Part shown: positions 17,099-26,302 of the stretch, piece after piece | Position numbering within the stretch: position 1 is the stretch's first letter | How the letters are laid out: each line of letters opens with the position of its first letter | Source: Gammaproteobacteria bacterium | GTDB taxonomy: Bacteria > Pseudomonadota > Gammaproteobacteria > UBA6429 > Thiohalophilaceae | Direction of reading: 5' to 3' | Assembly: GCA_030148325.1 (NCBI GenBank) | Contig: JASBTR010000115.1 | Location: 1-52,149 of the forward strand | Length of the DNA stretch: 52,149 nt | Notes under the pieces: generated by a model | Database searches by the model: none | Seen by the model: only the letters and a program-made list of their open reading frames with translations | Told to the model about the DNA's origin: nothing | Made by a program: the position numbers and the translations under genes

Positions 17099-18175
17099 TT
17101 ACTCACTACTTTCAATTGGTAACAAAATAGAAAAGACTGTCTGCCCCGGCTCACTCTGGTATTCAATCACGCCGCCGTGCTGCTCAATCAGCGACTGGGC
17201 AATGGACAACCCCAGCCCGCTGCCGCCGGCGCGCCCGGTCACCATGGGGAAAAATAATTTTTCTTTCATCTCATTGCTGACACCGGGTCCGTTATCAATG
17301 ATATCAATGCGCGCCACGAGGTTATGGCGATTCTGGCCAATGGTAAATTTACGCTCTACCCGGGTGCGCAAAATAACCGTGCCCTGATCAACCAGCGCCT
17401 GGCAGGCATTACGAATAATATTCAGCAGGGCCTGTACCAGCTGATCCATGTCGGCATCGATATCCGGAATGCTGGGATCGTAGTCACACTGCAGGCTTAT
17501 TCGCTCATCGACTTCAACGCTAACCAGATTACGCACCCGCTCCAGAACTTCATGGATATTAATGCGGCTTTTCACTGGTAACGTATTTGGCCCCAGCATA
17601 CGATTGAGCAGATTTTTGAGCCGATCCGCTTCACTGATAATGACCTGGGTGTATTCTTTCAGATCCTCGGTATCCAGCTGTTTTTCCAGCAGTTGCGCCG
17701 CACCTCGCAAACCGCCCAGTGGGTTCTTAATTTCATGCGCCAGTCCGCGTAACATTTCCCGCGTGGCTGTCTGTTGCGCCTGCCGGTTTTCTTCCCGGGC
17801 AATGCGCAGCAGGCTGTTAATCGGCGTCAACTCCAGCAGCAGTTCCGGCTCCTCGTCAGCTTCAATCAGGGGAATAACGGTAAAGTCCACCACCAGTTCC
17901 TCGCCATGGGCCATGCTCAGCGCCATTTCATGGCGCGTAAAGGGATGGTGGCTGTGCAGCGCCTCTTCTAACGCCGGCATAATCGGGGATTCAAGCTGAA
18001 TCAGCTCGGAAAAATGCTGCCCCAACAAGTGGCGCGCACTGATCCCCAGCAGCAACTCTCCAGCCGGGTTAATGAAAATCAGAGTGAACCGAGCATCAAA
18101 CAATAAGGTTGCGACACTCAATCCCTCCAGCACCCGTTGTTGAATTTGCACTTTGGAGACCATTACCAAATCCAT
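17099..18175 (-). CDS. ntrB: Nitrogen regulation sensor kinase NtrB (GlnL)
   Basis: This soluble histidine kinase phosphorylates NtrC when glutamine is low and is controlled by PII. It has a PAS domain (about residues 10-110, FINPAGELLLGIS), the phosphorylated histidine in GLAHEIKNPLGGLRGAAQLL, an N box (IRNACQAL) and G boxes (DNGPGV, GSGLGLSIAQSLIEQHGG). The frame is open to 18253, but the extra sequence is Cys-rich and unlike the family. The start is MDLVMVSK (18175) or the inner Met (18163); neither has a strong ribosome site. Confidence 0.95.
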   Translation of the reverse strand: MDLVMVSKVQIQQRVLEGLSVATLLFDARFTLIFINPAGELLLGISARHLLGQHFSELIQLESPIMPALEEALHSHHPFTRHEMALSMAHGEELVVDFTVIPLIEADEEPELLLELTPINSLLRIAREENRQAQQTATREMLRGLAHEIKNPLGGLRGAAQLLEKQLDTEDLKEYTQVIISEADRLKNLLNRMLGPNTLPVKSRINIHEVLERVRNLVSVEVDERISLQCDYDPSIPDIDADMDQLVQALLNIIRNACQALVDQGTVILRTRVERKFTIGQNRHNLVARIDIIDNGPGVSNEMKEKLFFPMVTGRAGGSGLGLSIAQSLIEQHGGVIEYQSEPGQTVFSILLPIESSE

Positions 18176-18434
18176 GAACCATGTGTAAGCAAGAACCAAA
18201 CCAGCACCCCGGCCACGCACAAAAAAACAGCATATACCGCACTGAATGCACAATTTTATAAGGGAAACAGTCGCTTAATGAGGGCCAGGGGGCACGGCAA
18301 ATCACTCACCGCACCCTTACCGAGCTATTTGCAGCGGCGGCTCTGGTTAATCATAGCGCATCTGCAAACAGCGCGCACAAAAATGGTGCAAGTCGGTGTT
18401 TGCTCTGAGGATATCGGAGAAGCTCGCTTTTCGC

Positions 18435-18992
18435 TCAGGGCGCAACGGGGGCAGGTGCGTAAATATTTTCTCCACCGAGCGAGACACGCAGGATGTGGAA
18501 AGAAATCACGGGGGTTTCGATGACAACCTTGCCATCGAAATCAACCACGCGAAGTTGTAGCTGGTGCGTGCCCCGATCCACATTTTTCAGATTCAGCGTT
18601 AAGCCGTTTGCATTGGGCACTTCTTTACCATCCAGCAACCACTGGAGATGGTGTTCGAGATCGCGCTGCAGGGATGGCAACAGTTCACCTTTGGCTGTGA
18701 AGTCACCATTATTGCTGCGAATGCCTTCATCGTCCTGCGGCGACAGAATGCGGATGCTTTCATACTTGAATGGTACTGCCTTCACCGGGGCCGGCTGACT
18801 GGCCTGCGCCGGTGCCAGGGGCGGCAGACTAATAGACTGCATTGGTTTCAGCGTGATCGGCTCGGCCGTATCATCCGGAGGCACATCAGAATATTCCACG
18901 CTACCGTCCGGGTTTACTTTTTTATAAACCTTCGGGGCAGCAGCCAGAGACAGGCTCAAGCTGATAAATAGAATAAAAAGTATCTGGCGCAT
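18435..18992 (-). CDS. DUF4124 domain secreted protein
   Basis: This 185-residue protein has an N-terminal signal peptide (MRQILFILFISLSLSLAAA). A DUF4124 motif, VYKKVNPDGSVEYSDVPP, follows at the mature N-terminus. The C-terminal half has an Ig-like pattern (LQWLLDGKEV, GTHQLQLRVVDFDGKVV). Function is unknown in the family. It sits between glnA and ntrB, the usual position of such a gene in many gammaproteobacteria, but after the glnA terminator, so it probably has its own promoter or depends on read-through. Confidence 0.85.
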   Translation of the reverse strand: MRQILFILFISLSLSLAAAPKVYKKVNPDGSVEYSDVPPDDTAEPITLKPMQSISLPPLAPAQASQPAPVKAVPFKYESIRILSPQDDEGIRSNNGDFTAKGELLPSLQRDLEHHLQWLLDGKEVPNANGLTLNLKNVDRGTHQLQLRVVDFDGKVVIETPVISFHILRVSLGGENIYAPAPVAP

Positions 18993-19070
18993 GCAGGCAG
19001 CATAGCTCAGGATGAAATAAAGATACAGGGAGCGTTTCGCATTGCGCCTTACAAAATCTGAAGGGGGAAT

Positions 19071-19100
19071 AAAAAACGCCCCGAGAGCGGGGCGTTTTTT
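19071..19100 (-). terminator. Rho-independent terminator after glnA
   Basis: The stem is ACGCCCC and GGGGCGT around a GAGAGC loop. An A-run precedes it and a T-run follows on the plus strand, so it can work in both directions. It starts about 22 bp past the glnA stop codon. Confidence 0.92.
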
Positions 19101-19121
19101 ATTTCCGTTACCGGCTTTGAA

Positions 19122-20528
19122 TCAAAGCGAGTAGTACATATCGAACTCAACCGGATGCGTCGTCATGCGCATGCGGGTGACTTCTTCCATTTTCAGCTCA
19201 ATGAATCCATCGATCATATCGTTGGTGAAGACATCGCCGGCGGTGAGGAAGGCGCGATCCGCATCCAGATTTTCCAGCGCTTCTTCCAGTGATGCACAAA
19301 CTGTCGGAATGTCCTTGAGCTCTTCCGGGGGCAGATCATAGAGATCCTTATCCGCGGCTTCGCCGGGATGGATCTTGTTCTGAATACCGTCAAGGCCGGC
19401 CATCAACATGGCAGAGAAACACAGGTAAGGATTGGCCGTTGGATCCGGGAAGCGCACTTCGATGCGACGTGCTTTTGGACTGCTTACAAACGGGATACGA
19501 ATGGAGGCGGAACGATTACGGGCCGAGTAGGCCAGCAGTACCGGGGCTTCAAAACCAGGCACCAGACGCTTGTAGCTGTTGGTGGAGGAGTTGGTCAACG
19601 CATTCAGTGCCTTGGCATGTTTGATAATACCGCCAATGTAATACAGCGCGGTTTCAGACAGACCACCGTATTCATCACCGGAGAACAGGTTCTGTCCGTC
19701 TTTGGCCAGCGACTGATGCACGTGCATGCCGTTACCATTATCACCTACCAGCGGCTTGGGCATGAAGGTTGCGGTCTTGCCGTAGATGTGGGCGACATTG
19801 TGGACGCAATATTTCAGGATCTGGTTGCCGTCAGCGCGTTTAACCAGGGTGTTGAACAGGGTGCCGATTTCACACTGACCGGCGGTGGCGACTTCGTGGT
19901 GATGCACTTCTGTTTCCAGCCCCATTTCTTCCATGGCCAGACACATGGCGGCGCGCAGATCGTTGAGTGAATCAACAGGTGGTACCGGGAAATAACCGCC
20001 CTTGAGTCCGGGGCGATGACCGATGTTGCCGTCTTCGTAGGTTTTTTCCGAGTTCCACTCGGCTTCTTCGGAATCCACCTTGTAGAACGCGCCACTCATG
20101 GTCGCACCCCAGCGCACATCATCAAGAACGAAGAATTCCGGTTCAGGACCGAAGAACGCGGTATCGGCAATGCCGGTAGATTTCAGATAGGCTTCGGCGC
20201 GCTTGGCCACAGAGCGGGGATCACGCTCATAACCCTGGCCGGTAGCGGGCTCGATGATGTCACAAACCAGGATCAGGGTCGGCTCATCGGTGAAAGGATC
20301 CATCACCGCAGTATCAGGATCCGGCATCATAATCATGTCGGACTCGTTGATGCCCTTCCAGCCTGAGATGGAAGAACCATCAAACATCTTGCCTTCGGTA
20401 AACAGATCCGCATTAATCGTGTGAGCAGGGACAGACACATGTTGTTCCTTGCCAATGGTATCGGTGAAACGGAAATCAACGAATTTGACACCGTTGTCTT
20501 TTATCATTTTCAAAACTTTATTGGACAT
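19122..20528 (-). CDS. glnA: Glutamine synthetase type I
   Basis: The enzyme makes glutamine from glutamate, ammonia and ATP as a dodecamer and is the main entry point of ammonia into metabolism. From the Met at 20528 the protein has 468 residues, the usual length. The ORF extends 17 codons upstream without conservation. GGGAG lies before the chosen [26 protein letters not shown] and [16 protein letters not shown] are active-site motifs. The adenylylation tyrosine is residue 397 in DLYDLPPEE, so control by GlnE is expected. A sigma-54 promoter and the nearby ntrBC fit nitrogen control. Confidence 0.98.
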   Translation of the reverse strand: MSNKVLKMIKDNGVKFVDFRFTDTIGKEQHVSVPAHTINADLFTEGKMFDGSSISGWKGINESDMIMMPDPDTAVMDPFTDEPTLILVCDIIEPATGQGYERDPRSVAKRAEAYLKSTGIADTAFFGPEPEFFVLDDVRWGATMSGAFYKVDSEEAEWNSEKTYEDGNIGHRPGLKGGYFPVPPVDSLNDLRAAMCLAMEEMGLETEVHHHEVATAGQCEIGTLFNTLVKRADGNQILKYCVHNVAHIYGKTATFMPKPLVGDNGNGMHVHQSLAKDGQNLFSGDEYGGLSETALYYIGGIIKHAKALNALTNSSTNSYKRLVPGFEAPVLLAYSARNRSASIRIPFVSSPKARRIEVRFPDPTANPYLCFSAMLMAGLDGIQNKIHPGEAADKDLYDLPPEELKDIPTVCASLEEALENLDADRAFLTAGDVFTNDMIDGFIELKMEEVTRMRMTTHPVEFDMYYSL

Positions 20529-20608
20529 TACTCTCAATCTCCCGCTATTTATAAAGAATAGTCGCCAGACGACTGGCAACCGGAATGCAAATTTTTGTGC
20601 TCATATGG

Positions 20609-20624
20609 TGCATGAAATATGCCA
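20609..20624 (-). promoter_or_regulatory. Sigma-54 promoter of glnA
   Basis: On the minus strand the sequence TGGCATATTTCATGCA has the invariant GG and GC separated by 10 bp (consensus TGGCAC-N5-TTGCA). It would start transcription roughly 70 bp before the glnA ATG. A TGCACCA half-site like those bound by NtrC lies upstream at 20676-20682. Confidence 0.65.
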
Positions 20625-20723
20625 CCACACAAGCCATTGATTTAGCTAGATAAGCCCCAAGCCAGGCAGAAATTATGCACCATTATTGTTCGCGCCGCCT
20701 GCTGGATGTTCCCTTTCAGTGCA

Positions 20724-21890
20724 TTAATGAAAGCGCAGGTGTACGGATTCAATCTCCTCTCGCTCAGCCAGCGGCCTGGCAAACTGTTCCTGCAGACTCG
20801 CCGGGCTGACGCCCTCTTTCAGCACAGACAGCGGCAACAGCAATTCTATCCTGATTTTACCCTCAAGGTAATGCAGGCTCATGTGATCAATATGCCGGGC
20901 AGCCGGAATATGGGCCCAGCATGGCCGCAATTGCTGCTCCAGCTCTGTTCGCTGGGGCAGGTTGGCCCGGAATTCAAAGTGCTCATCATCTTCCGGATCT
21001 ATGTGTACCATGACATCCGCCACTTCTTCAATTTCTTTTATCAATTTAAGGCGCACGCTTTCACTGATATAGTGGGCCTCGGATACACTCAGCTCCGGAT
21101 CCACCTGAATATGCACATCCACCAGGGCATCCGCGCCCATGCTGCGCGTGCGCAGGATATGCAGTGAACGGACTCCGTCCACACTGAGAATACTTTGCCG
21201 GATCGCTTCCACCCGTTCCTGCTCCAGACCGGTGTCGATCAATTCGCGGAAACTGTGAAAAATGAGGTTCCAGCCTATTTTGGCGATCATCAGGCCCACG
21301 CCCACCGCCGCAACAGCATCAAGATACTGATAACCGACCATGCTGCCGGCAATGCCCACCAGCACCACAACGGAGGAAATAGCATCGGAACGGCTGTGCC
21401 AGGCATTGGCTTCCAGCATTTTCGACTTGTATTTGCGCGCCGCCACCATGGTGTACTGATAAATGGCTTCCTTGCTGACAACGGAAATTGCCGCCACCAC
21501 CAACGCCCAGAAGCCGGGCTTCATGAGACTCTCCGGCTCCAGCATGTGACTGACCGCATCCCAGGCAATACCAGCCGCCGCCAGAATCAACAGCCCCCCC
21601 AGCGCCACGGTGGCAATGGTTTCAATCCGCCCGTGGCCGTAGGGATGATCCTCGTCGGCATCCTCTCTGGCATGCTTTGCCGCATAGAGGACGACGAAAT
21701 CCGTGGCCAGATCCGATAGTGAATGCACGCCATCGGCGATCAGCGCCTGGGAGTGAGCGAGGACACCCATGACGATTTTCGCCACCCCGAGAAGCAGATC
21801 AATAACCGAGCCAATCAGGGTAACGCGCACCGTCTCCCGGTAGCGCAGCTCGCTGGCCGAATCCTCGATTTCAAAATGGGGGTGTGTCAT
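20724..21890 (-). CDS. Cation diffusion facilitator metal transporter
   Basis: This 388-residue inner-membrane CDF family antiporter exports divalent metals such as zinc, iron or manganese. Six hydrophobic segments are predicted. Metal-site motifs are ADGVHSLSD (HxxxD, TM2) and WHSRSDAISS (TM5), plus the DEDHPYGHGRIE histidine loop. The cytoplasmic C-terminal domain carries DALVDVHIQVD. It is longer than FieF because of an extra C-terminal tail of about 90 residues. The start MTHPHFEIED at 21890 overlaps the TusA-like stop (ATGA); the ORF upstream of it lies inside that gene. Confidence 0.88.
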   Translation of the reverse strand: MTHPHFEIEDSASELRYRETVRVTLIGSVIDLLLGVAKIVMGVLAHSQALIADGVHSLSDLATDFVVLYAAKHAREDADEDHPYGHGRIETIATVALGGLLILAAAGIAWDAVSHMLEPESLMKPGFWALVVAAISVVSKEAIYQYTMVAARKYKSKMLEANAWHSRSDAISSVVVLVGIAGSMVGYQYLDAVAAVGVGLMIAKIGWNLIFHSFRELIDTGLEQERVEAIRQSILSVDGVRSLHILRTRSMGADALVDVHIQVDPELSVSEAHYISESVRLKLIKEIEEVADVMVHIDPEDDEHFEFRANLPQRTELEQQLRPCWAHIPAARHIDHMSLHYLEGKIRIELLLPLSVLKEGVSPASLQEQFARPLAEREEIESVHLRFH

Positions 21891-22129
21891 AGCGCCGACT
21901 CCTGGGCCATTACCTCGATACGAATATGCACCTCGCCCCCGCGTTGCTCCGCCAGCAACACCCGATGACCATGTACCCGACACCAGGCTGGCACGTCATG
22001 CAGGGCGCCGGGATCGCTGCACACCACCTGCAGGATCTCGCCCGCCGCCAGCTTTGCCACAGCGTCCTGTACCCGGATCACCGGCATGGGACAGAGCAGG
22101 CGGCGGGCATCCAGGTGGTGCTCAGACAT
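21887..22129 (-). CDS. TusA-family sulfurtransferase
   Basis: This 80-residue protein carries the TusA/SirA signature LLCPMPVIRVQDAV near residue 12, whose Cys carries a persulfide in sulfur relay. The remainder (GEILQVVCSDPGALHDVPAWC) fits the fold. It overlaps the preceding thiolation-type ATPase by 8 bp and the following CDF gene by 4 bp. The sulfur it carries probably goes to the neighbouring PP-loop enzyme. The start at 22129 is chosen because conserved sequence begins there. Confidence 0.88.
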   Translation of the reverse strand: MSEHHLDARRLLCPMPVIRVQDAVAKLAAGEILQVVCSDPGALHDVPAWCRVHGHRVLLAEQRGGEVHIRIEVMAQESAL

Positions 22130-23165
22130 ACCAGTCCTGCGGAATTTCATCCGCAGCCAGGGGTTTGACCGTCAGTGGCTGTGCGTGGCCATCCCGATCG
22201 GTGATTTCCATTTCTACTTCCTCGGCATCCCGACCCTGACCGAAACGCGCGCTGATGCGCGCCGCCAGTAATCGATCGCCCTCATCGACGGCACCGTCGA
22301 TCAGCACCAGCGGACCACTGTGGCTTTTGCACTGCAGGTGCGCGAACTGTTTGCGATAGCCTTCGAGAAAACGGGTCTCGCCTTCCTCGCGCGCGATGAT
22401 CAACTTGAAATGGGGGCGGGGTCGCAGGTGTCGACCTACCTTGAGCAGCATGATGTCATCAAACTCATAGTCCCGCGAGGAGCGGTGAGCCCACATATCC
22501 ACCAGTTTATCGGAATAGGCTTTGTCGGTGAGAAAACAGCAGCCGCCGGCCGGCTGGGAATAATCCTCAAAACCGAACTTTGCCGCCAGCTCTATCTGCG
22601 GCTTGCGGCTGCGACCACTAAAATCATACAGTTCCTCTCGCCGCACCCAGCCTTCACGCTCCGGCCGGGTTTCCGGCAAATTAAGCGCTGAAAGCGGGCG
22701 CAGCAGTAGATCACCGGCGCCGGACTCGCGCTGAATCACCGGCATGGTGTCCCGGCGCTGGGACATGGGCCGCTGGCCCACCACCTCGCCGGTAATGATG
22801 AAATCATAGCCGTGTTCCTGAATCCACTCATAGGCCTTGCGCACCATGAAGCCCTTGCAGTCCAGGCAGGGATTCATGTTCTGGCCGTAACCGTGACCAG
22901 GATTGAGCAGCACCGACTTGTATTCCTCGATCACATCGACGATGTGCAGTTTTATCCCCAGCTGTTCGGCCACCCACAGCGCGTTGTTGCGTTTGGGCTT
23001 TTGTTTATCCTTCTTGCGAATCGCATGGGTATGGCCCTCGACGCAGAAACCGGTAAAGAAATTGATCCCCTCCACATGAACACCCTGTTCCATGATTACG
23101 CGGCTGGACAACATGGAGTCCAGACCACCAGAGATAAGAGAGATAGCTTTGCGTTGGCTGCTCAT
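22122..23165 (-). CDS. PP-loop ATPase, thiouridylase-like with DUF814-type tail
   Basis: This 347-residue protein has an N-terminal PP-loop SGGLDSMLSS (residues 12-21), which activates a base with ATP as in MnmA, ThiI and TtcA. Cysteines occur in MNPCLDCKGF, where thiolation enzymes have catalytic or cluster cysteines, and in AGGCCFLTD. The C-terminal part (MLLKVGRHLRPRPHFKLIIAREE) resembles the DUF814/NFACT-R fold. It is often annotated as a tRNA 2-thiouridylase, but the substrate is unknown. The overlap with a TusA-like gene suggests a dedicated sulfur supply. The start MSSQRKAISL at 23165 is favoured. Confidence 0.78.
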   Translation of the reverse strand: MSSQRKAISLISGGLDSMLSSRVIMEQGVHVEGINFFTGFCVEGHTHAIRKKDKQKPKRNNALWVAEQLGIKLHIVDVIEEYKSVLLNPGHGYGQNMNPCLDCKGFMVRKAYEWIQEHGYDFIITGEVVGQRPMSQRRDTMPVIQRESGAGDLLLRPLSALNLPETRPEREGWVRREELYDFSGRSRKPQIELAAKFGFEDYSQPAGGCCFLTDKAYSDKLVDMWAHRSSRDYEFDDIMLLKVGRHLRPRPHFKLIIAREEGETRFLEGYRKQFAHLQCKSHSGPLVLIDGAVDEGDRLLAARISARFGQGRDAEEVEMEITDRDGHAQPLTVKPLAADEIPQDWYV

Positions 23166-23212
23166 GAAAATATCAAACGAGGTCTTGCTGAAAAGCCGCG
23201 CAGCATAGCAGA

Positions 23213-24355
23213 TTAGCGACCTTTTTTCGCCCATTGCTGTAGCAGGATTCTCCGTTTTTCCTGATCTTCCTGCGCAAGATCTTCCGCCGCCCGGTAAAAG
23301 GCGCGCAGATCCCCCTGTTTGGCCTTCAACAACTGCCTGAAGGCGGGAACATATTCATGGTAGGTGGCCACCAGGGCCAGATGGGCATTGTTAAGATCCT
23401 GCGCCATCCAGTGATCATAGGCAGAAAAAGCCGGATCACTTTTTTTCAGCACGGCAAAAGACTGCTTCAGCTCGGAAAAAAGGCGGGTTTTTTCTTTTCG
23501 CCTGGTATCCTCATCTGTCTTTTGCCGATAAAGCCTCTGCAGTTTTTCCCGTGTCTGTAACAACACCTGCCTGAAGCGGGCATCGCGCTTAAGCTCTTCA
23601 AGATAGTCCTGATAACGGGCAGGCCCCCCCTGGGTCTGATCCCGCGTCAGAAACCAGCGGCGCACGCCTTCCTGTTCTACCGTGGTGGCAAAGGATTCAT
23701 TGAACGTGCTGTCACCACTGATAAACAGCTGCTGATGCGCCAGCTCGTGGAATATAATTCCCACTCGCCGCGCCTCCGAACGATAGAGCATGGTGCTGAG
23801 CAGAGGATCATCCGACCAGCCCAGGGTAGAGTAAGCACGCACGCCGGCCACCTGCACATCCAGTCCCTGTGCGCGCAGTGAATCTGCATAGGTCTCGGCC
23901 TGCTCGCGCTGATAATAGCCCCGATAGCTGATGCAACCAACGAAAATAAAGCACCACTGTTTTGGCTTCAGCGAAAAGGGCGGGGTGGCCACCACGTTCC
24001 ATACCGCATATTCCCGACCCAGATCGGCGTAGTTGCGGTAGCTGTCATTGTCCGGCAGCCCAAGTTCCCGACTGGCAAAACCCCGCGCTTGCTGAAGGGT
24101 TTTTAGCCTGGCCCGAGTCTGCGCGAGCAGGGCTGGATCTGCCAGCACCTGATCAAGCGGGCGCTGCGCATTAAGCAATTCTGCATGACCGGACAATGCG
24201 CCCAGGTAATAGCCCGCATTACTGCAGCCGCCCAGCCAGATGAACAGAAACCCAGGCAACGCTTTTTTCAGCGCGGCTTCTGATTTATGGATAAACTCTA
24301 CGCTGATTCTCAAACCCTGCACGCCTCTGCCGATAAAAGCATAATGGATACCCAC
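23213..24355 (-). CDS. Predicted zinc aminopeptidase lipoprotein, COG4324-like
   Basis: The protein has the gluzincin motif HELAHQQLF and a downstream FNESFATTVEQEG, giving the second glutamate. It belongs to the predicted aminopeptidase family COG4324. A lipoprotein signal (ALPGFLFIWLGGCSN) predicts attachment at the Cys and a periplasmic location. No ATG is in the frame: GTG codons at 24355 and 24322 and a TTG at 24313 are possible starts, and the shorter ones fit a lipoprotein leader better. It is 5' of the PP-loop gene by 47 bp and overlaps the start region of the divergent MoxR gene. Confidence 0.82.
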   Translation of the reverse strand: MGIHYAFIGRGVQGLRISVEFIHKSEAALKKALPGFLFIWLGGCSNAGYYLGALSGHAELLNAQRPLDQVLADPALLAQTRARLKTLQQARGFASRELGLPDNDSYRNYADLGREYAVWNVVATPPFSLKPKQWCFIFVGCISYRGYYQREQAETYADSLRAQGLDVQVAGVRAYSTLGWSDDPLLSTMLYRSEARRVGIIFHELAHQQLFISGDSTFNESFATTVEQEGVRRWFLTRDQTQGGPARYQDYLEELKRDARFRQVLLQTREKLQRLYRQKTDEDTRRKEKTRLFSELKQSFAVLKKSDPAFSAYDHWMAQDLNNAHLALVATYHEYVPAFRQLLKAKQGDLRAFYRAAEDLAQEDQEKRRILLQQWAKKGR

Positions 24356-25282
24356 ACCACGACCTGTTACCAGCCCCTGCTGGACGATATCGTCCGCAAC
24401 ATCAGCAAGATCATTCTTGGCAAGGAAAAAGCCATTCGCCTGGCATTAACCGGCCTGCTCTGCCGCGGCCACATTCTCATCGAAGACCTGCCCGGCGTCG
24501 GCAAGACCACCCTGGCCCATACGCTGGCAAAAAGTCTGGGGCTGCAATTTAATCGCATCCAGTTTACCAGCGATCTGTTGCCAGCGGATATTCTCGGCGT
24601 CTCGGTTTTCGAGACGGGCAATCAGACCTTCCATTTTCATCCCGGCCCCATTTTCACTCAGGTCCTGCTGGCCGATGAAATCAACCGCGCCACGCCGAAA
24701 ACCCAGAGCGCCCTGCTGGAAGCCATGGAAGAACATCAGGTCACCATCGAAGGAGAAACGCGCCCTCTGCCTGAACCTTTTTTCGTTATCGCCACCCAGA
24801 ACCCCGGTTTCCAGATCGGCACCTTTCCCCTGCCGGAATCCCAGCTGGATCGCTTTCTCATGCGTATTCGCCTCGGCTACCCCGACCCCGAAGCAGAGCG
24901 TGAGCTGCTGACCAGCCGCGATCGACGAAGCGAATTGGAGCATCTCAAAAGCTGCTTCGAGACACACGAGCTGGCCACCCTGCAACGTGCCGTAGAAAGC
25001 GTACATACTTCAGACGATTTGCTTGACTATGTGCAGGCGCTGATTCATTTCAGCCGCCAGCCCGGTCACTACGCCAATGGTCTCTCACCTCGCGCCGGGC
25101 TGGGCCTGTTGCAGGCCGCACGCGCCTGGGCGCTGATGCATGGACGTAACCATGTTCTGCCGGATGATGTGCAGGCCGTACTGCCCAGCGTGGTTAATCA
25201 CCGTCTGCAATCCGTTTCCAGCCTGGACGATGCAGACGCGGATGCTTTGAGCAACAAGCTCCTCAATGTGCCGATTCCCTGA
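24344..25282 (+). CDS. MoxR-family AAA+ ATPase
   Basis: This 312-residue AAA+ chaperone-like ATPase has Walker A EDLPGVGKTTLAHTLA, Walker B LLADEINRATPKTQSALLEAMEE and sensor 1 FFVIATQNP. It belongs to the common set MoxR, DUF58 and transglutaminase that probably matures or assembles envelope proteins. The Met at 24344 is preferred. An ORF start at 24287 lies in the promoter and leader region of the opposite gene. DUF58 follows after 39 bp. Confidence 0.93.
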   Translation: MDTHTTTCYQPLLDDIVRNISKIILGKEKAIRLALTGLLCRGHILIEDLPGVGKTTLAHTLAKSLGLQFNRIQFTSDLLPADILGVSVFETGNQTFHFHPGPIFTQVLLADEINRATPKTQSALLEAMEEHQVTIEGETRPLPEPFFVIATQNPGFQIGTFPLPESQLDRFLMRIRLGYPDPEAERELLTSRDRRSELEHLKSCFETHELATLQRAVESVHTSDDLLDYVQALIHFSRQPGHYANGLSPRAGLGLLQAARAWALMHGRNHVLPDDVQAVLPSVVNHRLQSVSSLDDADADALSNKLLNVPIP

Positions 25283-25321
25283 TCGCGAACAGGGATCAGG
25301 ACTTTATTTTATCGGCCTGTT

Positions 25322-26302
25322 ATGCGCCCCCAGCTATTTTTTGACTCCCTCCGGCCCGCCCGTTTTCTTCGTGGCGACGCGCCCGTTACCGACACCATCC
25401 GCTTAAGCCGCCGCAACATTTATATCCTGCCTTCCCGCGACGGGCTGTTTTTTGCCGTAGTCCTGATCCTGATGCTAATCGGCTCGATCAATTACAACAA
25501 TAGCCTCGGCTATCTGCTCTGTTTCCTGCTCGGCAGTCTGAGCATCGTCACCATCCTGCATACCTATAAAAATCTCTATCGGCTCGAAATCGCCATGGGT
25601 GAAATCCGGCCGGTATTTTGTGGCCAGGCGCTACACATTCCCCTGACGATTAACAACCTGGGTGGCCCGGCGCGGCTGGCTTTACATTTCGACTTCCCCG
25701 ACGGTGAATTACCCGCAATTCATGACATTGCCGCCAATACACAGTCCGACATTATACTTCAGCATAAAACCCACCGCCGTGGCCTCATGAAACTTGAGCG
25801 CCTGCGCATCTCCTGCCGCTTTCCCCTCGGTCTGTTCCGTACCTGGTCTATTCTGAATTTTACCCGGACCGCGCTGGTTTATCCGCGACCGGCCGACTCT
25901 GATCGCCTGCCGCCTGAGCATGCAGAGCAGGGCCACGGTGATGGCCGCCAGGGACAGGGCAGCGATGACTTCACCGGCCTGCGCAACTATCACCCCGGTG
26001 ATTCCCTGCGCCATATCCACTGGAAAGCACTGGCCAAAGAGCAGGGGCTGCTGACCAAACAGTTTGCGGGCGAAAATAACCGAGAGCTCTGGCTCGACTG
26101 GCGCAACCTGCCGCAACTGGAGATCGAGGCACGCCTGTCCCAGTTAACGCGCTGGGTCGTAGATGCGCATAAAACCGGTATTGCCTACGGCCTCTGGATG
26201 CCCGCTACTGAAATCGCCGTGAATCGAGGCGATGCACATCGGCATCGTTGTCTGCGCCTGTTAGCCAAATTTGGGCTGGCGGAGGCCGATCAACATGACT
26301 GA
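25322..26302 (+). CDS. DUF58 domain membrane protein
   Basis: The 326-residue protein has two close hydrophobic spans (about 43-85). The DUF58 core motif LRNYHPGDSLRHIHWKALAK follows in the C-terminal half, a von Willebrand factor A-like region. It is typically encoded between moxR and a TgpA transglutaminase, as here, and is thought to act with them in the cell envelope. Its last 8 bp overlap the next gene, so translation is coupled. No catalytic activity is predicted. Confidence 0.9.
   Translation: MRPQLFFDSLRPARFLRGDAPVTDTIRLSRRNIYILPSRDGLFFAVVLILMLIGSINYNNSLGYLLCFLLGSLSIVTILHTYKNLYRLEIAMGEIRPVFCGQALHIPLTINNLGGPARLALHFDFPDGELPAIHDIAANTQSDIILQHKTHRRGLMKLERLRISCRFPLGLFRTWSILNFTRTALVYPRPADSDRLPPEHAEQGHGDGRQGQGSDDFTGLRNYHPGDSLRHIHWKALAKEQGLLTKQFAGENNRELWLDWRNLPQLEIEARLSQLTRWVVDAHKTGIAYGLWMPATEIAVNRGDAHRHRCLRLLAKFGLAEADQHD

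Noticed and set aside
20676-20690. Full NtrC binding site upstream of glnA
   Set aside because: Only one half-site (TGCACCA) is good; the other half does not match.
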